From contig JAHCVI010000004.1 of the NCBI GenBank assembly GCA_019096155.1, positions 3,224,001 through 3,288,000 on the forward strand: a DNA stretch of 64,000 nt, read 5' to 3'. The DNA is from Staphylotrichum longicolle. Taxonomy: Eukaryota; Ascomycota; Sordariomycetes; Sordariales; Chaetomiaceae. The number at the start of each line of letters is the position of its first letter. Position 1 is the first letter of the stretch. Below are positions 55,944-64,000 of the stretch, in pieces. Below the pieces are notes generated by a model. The model did not search any database. It was not told the DNA's origin and saw only the letters and a program-made list of their open reading frames with translations. The translations under genes and the position numbers were made by a program.

Positions 55944-58900
55944 TTATGTTCGTTTCCGTCGCAAGACATCCGCCGATGTCGAGCCGTTGACGTTCTGCTC
56001 CGGGATCCGATATCGCACATCCCCCTGCCGCCTCTTGATCATGGCCCAAAAGTCGTAGCCCTCGTCGTTGTGCGCCATCTTCTCCTCCAGGAGTCGCCTC
56101 TTCTTCTCTTCCCTGCGCTTGGTCTTGGCCTCCTTCCTCGACGTCGGTTCCAGGCGCTCGGCATACACGCCCTTGGCCACCCGCCACGAGCTCCTCACGG
56201 CCCTGAACGTCGTCTTGAAGGCCCTCTGCAGGCGCCAGCTGAAGGCGCCCACCAGCGACAAGACGATCAGGAGGGCGGATGCAGGGAGGGAGATCGCGCC
56301 GATCTCTTTCAAGCTGGGCACGTCCTCATCCTGCCACTCGATCGTGTTCATGCCAAACAGGCCCGTGAAGAAGGTCAGCGGGAGAAAGATGACGGTGAAT
56401 GTCGTGAAGATCATGACCGAGAGGTTCTGGCTCGAGGCTAGCTCCGCCTGCAACCGCGACCAGCGGACCTCGTCGACCTGCGCCTGCCGTTGCACCATCT
56501 CCAGCATTTTCTCATACTGCGGGATAGAGTCAGTTCACGCGCTTACTAGCCAAAGGGTTCACCGCGGCCAACTTACGTCGTTCCTCGTCGTGTCGACTCT
56601 CTTGAGCATCTCGGAGGTCTGCTGCTTATAGTCGTCGAGGTACTCGAGGGCCTCATCCAAGTAGTCCTGGCCGTTCTTGGTGGTATCCCTAAAGTCCCTG
56701 CTCAAGTAGATCTCCTTCATCTGCCGGATCGTGCCCTCCTGCATATCAAAAAGCTTCTGCAGCGTGCTCAGCTCGTCCTCCAGGTCGCGTAGCTCCAGCA
56801 GGGCCGACGTGTTTCTCCTATTCTCACGCTCGGACCGTTCGAGCTCGCGCCGGTGCCGCTTCTTGATCGCGGCCGGGCTTTCTCCTTCGTCGTCGGAATC
56901 ATCCGAGACATCCTCAGCGTCATCAGCCTCGAGATCGAGCGCGTGGATGCGGAATCTTTTCATGTTTAACGTCATTCTTTCGGCCTGCAGTTATGATCAG
57001 TGACTCGCGCCCGGACGACCTGGCATCTTCCTAAACATACCAGCATCCCGATAGCCTCGTCAAAGACACGGAATATCTCAAGGTCAGGGTGCGAAGATCG
57101 GTCAATCAGGACGGTGACGGCATGCCACACAATCAAGGCCGCAAGATCCAGTGTGTTCTCGGTCCTCCCCGTAAGATCGCCGTTCAGTTCATTGTAGATG
57201 CTGTTTCGCAGGTCCGCTTGCTGGAAGAGGGTCCCTTCCCTAGGCGATGATTCTCGCTTGGGGAAAAAGGTCAACAGAGTATCTACCCGGCGTCAGCATG
57301 CCCCACTACTCAGAGCAGAGACCGAGACCGAGGACTCACTCATATCGACGGACCACAACCAGAGCTGGTCAATCATCAAAACATGGCCGTTCTTGAGTTC
57401 GGGTTCCGCGTCAATTCCAAAATCGACGTCTGAGCCGCCGCCAGCCAAGCTCGAGTAGGATTCTTTATCTGACAGCGACGACCGTCCGCCCAAAGACTTG
57501 GTCGAGCTGTTGTCCGACGTCTGGTGGGGAGGCACGTCCTTCTTGGTTAGCTTGTACAGCATCTGATCGTCGTCTCGAGAATTGGTGTCCCTGAGCGAGT
57601 GGTGTCCGAACTGGTCCAGCGTTCGCCGGCAATTCAGGGGCGGGTCGAAGCCGATGTACTCCCAGATTACTTTGAACTCGAGAGACTCCTGCTTCTCAAC
57701 CCACGCGGGAACGGGCTTCGCTCTTCCGTGATAGCGCCGCTTCGTGATCAGCCTTCGACGCCGAATCATGCTGTGATACGTGTCAAAGTGAAGGTAGGGA
57801 AGATAGAGATAGAGACAGTTCGGCGTGATCCCCATGCTGACAGGGCCGAACAAGGGCGACGGGATTCGCGGCGAATTCAGGCGGTCCGCGGCGGAGAGAT
57901 ACTTGCACATTGACTTGAGATATGCTGGCTGCGAATCGGAATTGCGGTTCTGGATCTGTTTGGATACCCAGTTATCGTAGTCAAAGAGCCGCGAGAACTC
58001 CAGCCCTTGAGTTCTGGACAGCGTGGCGAATATTTCCTGCTCGGCAACGTCAGCATCTGAGCTATGGGGGGAAAGAGGGCGGAAAATTCTCTCCCACCTT
58101 GACCCAAACGGGGTTGTTAAAAGGCAGATGAACCCACATGAACTTTCTCAGCGACGGGTTGGGTCGTGAGAAGCCGGCAGGGGCCGTGAGTTCATGCTCC
58201 TTCATCAGAATCTTCGCCTGTTGCTTGGCCAGCAAGTCGATGGTATGGGATTCGTCTCCAGAAAAGCCGCCCATAAATGGCAGGCCTGTGTCTGAGACAG
58301 TAGTGCTGACGCTGGCATTGCTCTCCGGGCTCGAAGGGCGCGCTGTTGGTTCTGACTGAGCTGGTACTCTTAGCAATGGTGGCCTCTCTGGAGGACTTGT
58401 GATGACGATCTCAGGTGATGGCCCCGAAGTAGAGCTCTGCGTCAAATCGGACGTTTCACCGGGAAGGCCAAGTCCGGTATCCTCCCTTCCTGGCTCTATA
58501 TCCAATGGTTCAGCCTGAGACTTGCTCGCGGCAAGGCGTTGACTGGATCTCCGTTTGGGGCCTTTGTGGAGTCGCTCCGTTAAGCAACGGTCCGGGCCTT
58601 TTCTGAGGAAATCCTTGAAGCTGTGCTTTGTCGAGTACAGGCGGATGATGGAGCCTGGGTCAGCGCCGGGATGCTGTGGGAAGTATGGCCTTGGTGACCC
58701 CGCGATGGCATCGGGGTCCTCGTAGAATCCAATGACCTCGACGTTCACATGGGACTTGAGAAACAAGGGGGTATGCGTGTGGTCACGACTCAGTCGAGCT
58801 GCCTTGTAAATGGCCTTGGTCATGTCCGCAAGGTATGAGTCCAGGATGCCCGTATTGTTGGGCCCAAACGAGGCGAGGTGGCCGTGGTCGCTGTCAACCG

Positions 58901-60033
58901 CATACACGTCCTCTTGCCAGACTTCCAGCAGAGCGGACTTGACTGATACTAGCGGTGCGCCGAACTGGACTTCGCTGGAGAAGCCAGCAGCGGAACCCGA
59001 CAGCGACGACTCTTTGGTCTCATAAAAAGACCAAAGCCGAAACTCGCTCGCCATGTCCACAAAGCGGTCATGCAACTCGACTAGATCCGGGTTGCGGATG
59101 CTGATCTCATCGCTCAGAGATCGAGGAAAGGTCGCATGGAGGCGAAGGAGCTCTCGAATACTCTCCTTGAGGTTTGGCATGGAAATGTAGCTTGACCCCT
59201 GATGGGGCGTGCCTTTGAATGTCAGCTCCGTGTTCACCTACATGTGGCAGACTGGCTTACCAAGGAACGAAACTCCATGACAGGTCTCTACAATCGCCTT
59301 GTGCCTGCGGTCTTGGTTCGCCATAACCAACGCATTTTTCACGACCAAGCCGCCAATGCTATGGCCGATGAAAAACAGAGGCCGCGATTTCTGCCCTGAA
59401 GTCAGCATGATAAGGCGCGGAAGAACGTGTGGGCACACCCACATCTCCGTTGCGTATCTGGTCCACTTGGTCCAACAGGTCCTCGGACAAGGACTGCAAT
59501 GTCATGCCATCCTCCAAGACGCGATGTCTGTAGAGAAAGACACGTGCGATGCTGGCCGAGTTCCGCAGCTTTCTTGTGACCCAAGGACGAGGTCTGCGAA
59601 TCGAGCTTCGAAGTGACTGGCGAGATCCAGTCTCGCAGGGGATGCTGATTTCGGAGGCCAGCTCATGATCCCAAGTCCAGGTCTGAACCGGATCCGCGCC
59701 GGGACAGGGCACAGCGAAGATATCAACCAAGGTCTCGTTATGACCGGAACCGCCCACGTCGCCATCAACTTGAGCAAAACCGGGACCCAAGTCGTCGGTG
59801 ACCGAGGCCGCCGCGGGCTCCTGGCCTAGGCTCCCCTGAGCATAGCCCTCCTTCTCCCGCTGCACGACATCGTCTTGATCCTGAGAGGGCGGGTCCTGTG
59901 AGAAATCCTTGACCTCGATCTGCGCGGTAGCAGCAACGGCATCAAATTCGTCAAACTCTTCTGCCCGTGGTTGTTCCGCCGCAACGACCTCAGCCTTGTT
60001 GGTGGGGTTGTTTTGGTTTTGGTCTCTGTCCAT
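55944..60033 (-). CDS. Alpha/beta-hydrolase (SERAC1/DUF676-like) - CorA-like Mg2+ transporter fusion
   Basis: A large protein of about 1,254 residues in seven exons: 60033-59439, 59395-59261, 59212-58098, 58036-57340, 57282-57041, 56984-56577 and 56516-55944. All joins keep frame; the first two introns are only 43 and 48 nt. The N-terminal part has the lipase-like motifs IFAVPCPGADPVQTWTWD, FFIGHSIGGLVVKNAL (Ser nucleophile), SFLGTPHQGSSY and SDHGHLASFG (likely His). Both GTPHQGSS and the nucleophile region depend on the short introns. The middle (VHLPFNNPVWVKEIFATLS, FDYDNWVSKQ) links to the CorA part: long coiled helices (LRDLEDELSTLQKLFDMQE), then SSQNLSVMIFTTFTVIFLPL with the GMN signature as TGLFGMNTIEW, and a second helix SALLIVLSLVGAF. 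The C-terminus is basic. The combination implies a membrane protein with a cytosolic hydrolase-like head; its substrate and transport activity are unknown. Confidence 0.85.
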
Positions 60034-61546
60034 CCCGCTGGTCGCCAAGACAGAACCCAATTTTCCAGCCGGGCACGGTCGATTTCCGAGGGGTAAAGAG
60101 ACGAGGTCTCTCGTGCTGTCACCAGAGGGGAAAATGGCAAGATGAGACCCTGGAGAGAAAAAATCCGGTCAAGCTTCGAGCAAATAGTCCCAAGGAGCCG
60201 CCAAGACCAGGCGCAAGGAGCGGGATGCGGCGAGCTGCACGCGACCTGCCGCGCCGCCAGACCAGGCCATGCGGCCCCCTATCCCGTCCCCAGATTCGCT
60301 AAGTTTGGAGGATTGATCATGGGTCGTTGGGGCTGGGGGTTGCCTTGCGTGCTCACGATTGGCTGTGGTGCGGGCCCTGTAGCCGAAAACGGGGTGCGCT
60401 AAACCACACCAGCGGTTTGGCCCGTTGGCAGGGCGATCCAACATCGAATTTTGTAATTCAGCCTGCTGAGTAGTATTTGCGTGGCTGACCTTGGACACCT
60501 GAGATGGGCTGGGGGACGGCTGGGGACTTGTCGAAGCCTCTGAGATGACATTGTGTTGAACCGTGCATAAGGTAACGACCAGTGTGATCCACAATGGTGT
60601 TGTCGACGTCCAGACCAAAAGCACGGAGAAAAAGGAAGTGAAACTACCGCAAAGACTGTAAGAAATGCACCTGGTGAAACTGTGAATTCTTGACGTTTCT
60701 TGGATTCTGAGGTATCTTGAAGCTGCTGTGGGAACATCGACAAACGGTGCACGCCTTGGTATTTTGAGACGCCATCTGCTTCGATTGCAGGCTCTACCAT
60801 GTGTAGAGTCTGAAGCGGGAGATAATGTACAAGGAGAAGCTGGGGATTTGGCAGTCGACTCCTGTCGCGAGCACACTTGAACTCTTCAAGCGTACAAGGC
60901 AGCGGGAAGGAACGTGAAGACTCAACCTGGAAGTTAAGGTATGGAATCATGGGAAAGCGATCAGATGCATGCACAAGCAACGAAGCTGGTCCGTGCGGTA
61001 TTGGCGCCCCATCCCCAAGGCAGCAACTGCCCTCAGATGCCGCAGCCCGTCGTCGCCCAAACTCCCTGTGGCTCGAGCCTCTGATGCACTGCTGAAAGCC
61101 ACCGCCGCCTGGGACTCCTGGGCATCTGAGCATCCACGCGCCGCAGCACGGACCCCAACCCAGCCAGCCAGCAGGCCAGCCTGGTAGCTCCAGCGACCCA
61201 TTTCTTTCCGTGAACCTCAGACGCCGAAAAAAGCACTTCCCGCACTGCCAGTCACCAACCACCAATCCATCAAGACTTGCGACCTCTCGACCGATCCGTT
61301 GCCTAGGGGCCCCGCGACACCTTCTGCCAGTGAATCCCGCGTCTGCAGCCCTTCTGCGCCGCCTGCCGCACCGGACGACCGTCGCCTCAGTCCCGACCAC
61401 GAGGAGCCAAGCAAGTCCGTCTCCCGCCCGCCGCGTGCACATAATTATCCCCCAAAGAAAGAGTGTGGAAAGCGGCATCCGTCCGCCCTGGGGGATCGCT
61501 GCGTCGCCCTCCCCCTTCCCCCCCCCCCCCCCCGCCCTGGTGATCC
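60034..61546. other. Divergent intergenic region, 1.5 kb
   Basis: Between the hydrolase-CorA gene (minus) and NOT1 (plus). A long open frame on the minus strand (60399-61583) is rich in Gly/Arg/Trp and overlaps the NOT1 start, so I do not regard it as a gene. The C16 tract before NOT1 is listed separately. Confidence 0.6.
61518..61533 (+). repeat. Uninterrupted C16 homopolymer in the NOT1 leader
   Basis: Sixteen consecutive C residues end 13 bp before the NOT1 ATG, preceded by a CCCCCTT interruption. It is most likely in the 5' leader. Length is probably unreliable in sequence data and variable between strains. Confidence 0.95.
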
Positions 61547-64000
61547 ATGGTCCCTCAACCCAGACCGGGAACATTCTCGCCAAACCCAGCAGCGCAGCCC
61601 ATCCATACTGGCATCGCCCACTCCCCCCATCCCTCTCACGCCGGTGCGCTGAGTGCGGCTGCCAGCCCCAGTACCAGCAGCCCCACTGGGTCGACCTCCC
61701 TGACCAAGATTGCCGTCGCCCAGGTCTACCTGCTTCTGAGCACCATCAAGGAGGACAAGGACGATCCTCGCAAGTGGGAGTCACAAATCGAGTCTCTGCG
61801 CAAGGTAAGGTGGCCTCCACTCCTGCCTCCCAACCCCCACCTGTCCTTCCGGCCTGTCGTCCCGCATTGCTGACCTTTGGCCCCGTGACGCCCCCAGCTG
61901 CTCGATGAACACGGCATGGATGTGTTTACCAAATACTTCGCGCGACTGGTGGCCGCAAATGCCTCCCAGATATTCCCAGGCCTCAACAGGCCTGTAGCAA
62001 ATCCCGGGAACCGCCATCTCCTCGTGGCCGAGATGCAGAAGCTGTCCCGGGACTTCAGCCAGGCCAGGAAGATTGCCGAGTCGATTGAGACCGGCACCGA
62101 GGATATTTTCCGCGACTTCGATCTCTCGACTTTCATGGAGCATTTCCAATTGGATGCTCTTGAGAAGACGCTGCTTGCCCTCGCGTTCAAGCTCGGGCCC
62201 AGGACTGATCTAAAGACCAAAGGTGAGCCGGCCTGGGCTGTCCTGCCGCAAACTATACCGTGGCCCCGCCCGCCGTTGTTGCGCTGTTTCTGCTGACACA
62301 TTCCTTTGCTTCCCAGCCGACGCCATCCTGTCCACAAACTTCCCTACCTTTGTCAACATTCTGAGCCGGTCACGGCCGAGTGGAGAGCATGCTGACCTCG
62401 ATCCGGATTTCGTCGCCGAGCTCATCGACCGCTTCATCCAGGTCCACCCGCCGAACTTCAATGCCGCCGCGAAGCGCGAATTGGAACACAAGGTGCAACT
62501 CCGATATGCTCAGTCTCACGATGCCCGGCCGCCCCCGTCACAGGTGCTCGCCGCCCTCGACCTGGTCCGCATGCTCGCCGACAAACCGCCCAATGCGCTC
62601 GTGCTATATATCCACAGGACCGGCCCTGCCTTCACTGTTGACGAAGAGACCTGCATGAGCTATCTGCAAAACCGGCCGACGAATGTCCACCTCAGCGAGG
62701 AGCAAGTATCCGTCGCTCTGATGTACACGACCATCAGCCAGACCCCGCGCCACAACCCCAGCGTCCTTGTTGCCGCCCTCAGGCGCATTCTGCCCGATAG
62801 CTTCAGGTGGCAAGATGTCGTGTCCTACTTCGATCACAGCGGGGCTCGGGTCACGTCTGCCCAGTTCCTGCGCCTCTACAATGCCCTGCTGCCGATAGCA
62901 CAGGCGGACAGCGAACGGTTCAATATTCAGCGCTTGTGGGGTGGGGAGTGGGATCATCCCGAAACTCAGCTGTCGTTCATCTGCGCCTTTGCCTCCCTGA
63001 AGCCAGAACAGTTGGATGCGACCACGATCCCGGGCCTGAAGCCGACTTTCACGGTGCAGGAGTATGCCCAGTCGCCGCAGTCGATACGAGAGACAGCTGC
63101 ATATGCCGTCAAGCACCCCCTGGTCTCTGAGGCTGCCTTGTCTGCCGTGTTTAACGTTGCGCTGCACTCGATGCATGCCTCACAGAGCATTGAAGCCAAG
63201 CGCCTCTTCCAAGACGTGGTTATCCGGAATCTGGCCATCTTTGTTGCCTCAGCATTTGGAGTGCCGAAGCCCTGGCCGAACATGGCAGAGGATACCCTCG
63301 TGTCTCTGTTCGATAACTTCCTCACCAGGTCCCCCGAAGCCGACTTCGTCATGGACAGTCTTTGGAGGAGGGACAAGGAGTGGGTCAAGCAGCGGCTCAT
63401 CGATGCCCATGCCCTGAAACCCATCAGCTTGCCGCTCATCTTCGAGCATGCGGTCCGCCAGAACTGGCTCGACGAGCTCGTCCATCTCCCGAACGGGTTC
63501 GGACTCGACCTGACCGCCCTCGCGCATGCCGAAGGATACCTCGACCTGCAGCAGTGGGCACGGCGGAACGCCGACAGGAGCCAGGAGATGGCCAGGGCCC
63601 TGCTCCAATTCCTCCTGATCAAGGCGAATTTTGAGCTACAGTACCAGCGCCCTCCGGAAGGCCAACCGCCCGTCAAGGCGAGCACGACCCTGCAGGTCAG
63701 GACGGTGAACGCCATGCTCCAGATTCTCGAGGAGTTCTTGCCCAAGTCACCCATGCAGGAGTTGATCGTGGTTCAGCGAAGCTGCATCACGGTATACCCG
63801 AGGCTCATCAACTACGGAGAAGGGTTTGACGACATTATCGACGCCAACGGACGCGATGGAAACGCTCTGCCGCTCGCCGCGAATGCGAAGATGGAGGAGC
63901 ATTACAAGAAGATGTACGGCGACGAGATTCAGGTCCGCAATGTCGTTGACATCCTGGAGCGGTACAAGCGGTCTCGCGATCCGCTGGACCAGGACATCTT
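61547..64000 (+). CDS. NOT1: CCR4-NOT complex scaffold subunit NOT1 (partial, 5' part)
   Basis: NOT1 (CDC39/CNOT1) is the scaffold of the CCR4-NOT deadenylase. About 755 residues are present and the gene continues past the right edge. Exons: 61547-61804, 61898-62222 and 62317-64000. Donors are GTAAGG and GTGAGC; acceptors are CCCAG and CCCAG. Joins are in phase 0 and 1. The Ser/Pro-rich N-terminus MVPQPRPGTFSPNP leads into the conserved helical start SLTKIAVAQVYLLLSTIKED, then LDEHGMDVFTKYFARLV, IFRDFDLSTFMEHFQLDALE, LLALAFKLG and ADAILSTNFPTFVNILSRS. The HEAT-repeat region follows up to LPLAANAKMEEHYKKMYGDE and the edge. The splice sites restore exactly the residues expected for the family. 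Family assignment is very strong. Confidence 0.95.

Noticed and set aside
60399..61583. A 394-codon minus-strand open frame between the CorA fusion and NOT1.
   Set aside because: It overlaps the NOT1 start, is Gly/Arg/Trp-rich with no family motif, and has no splice context.

Overview
The window looks like chromosomal DNA of a filamentous ascomycete, most likely a Sordariomycete close to the Sordariales/Chaetomiaceae. The support is GC-rich sequence, short introns (about 43-220 nt) with GTATGT/GTAAGT/GTGAGT donors and CTAAC/CTGAC branch sites, long UTR and intergenic stretches, and proteins of typical filamentous-fungal architecture. No tRNA, rRNA, CRISPR array or complete transposon was seen. 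All exon structures below were joined by eye and are predictions.

Left part (1-20.1 kb): the start of a vacuolar-type Ca2+ P-type ATPase (minus, cut by the left edge), a 5.3-kb stretch with no recognisable gene, a SurE-TTL fusion protein (Pby1-like, minus), then a cluster linked to replication and mitosis. The cluster holds an unknown CDK-site-rich protein (minus) divergent from the DASH subunit Duo1 (plus), and RNase H2 subunit B (minus) divergent from Mcm10 (plus). Both divergent promoters carry MluI-cell-cycle-box (ACGCGT) sequences, which suggests shared G1/S control.

Middle part: 20.1-25.6 kb is a small accessory island. It contains a member of a dispersed fungal family with a possible PD-(D/E)XK/Uma2-like domain, two pieces of multi-pass membrane proteins that share a WFSTPD motif, a decayed response-regulator receiver domain, a small three-exon orphan gene and a short telomere-like repeat. 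From 26.1 kb the order is a SNF2-family ATPase (plus), two divergent four-helix membrane proteins of MARVEL-like build, an EFM7/NNT1-like methyltransferase (minus), an RS-rich nuclear protein (minus), a copper-fist transcription factor (minus), an SR140-like U2 snRNP-associated protein (minus) and a FAD-dependent amine oxidase-like enzyme (plus).

Right part: TATA-binding protein (minus), a 4.4-kb gene-poor stretch, mitochondrial ETF-ubiquinone oxidoreductase (minus), a large alpha/beta-hydrolase-CorA fusion (minus, seven exons) and the 5' part of NOT1, the CCR4-NOT scaffold (plus, cut by the right edge).

Data quality: four conserved genes (mcm10, the methyltransferase, the RS-rich protein, the FAD oxidoreductase) keep recognisable family sequence only if the frame is shifted by single bases in GC-rich runs. 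The pattern fits homopolymer-length errors in the assembly better than true loss of four unrelated genes, at least one of which should be essential. Other than the accessory island and the hydrolase-CorA fusion, I did not find a clear candidate for an undescribed system.
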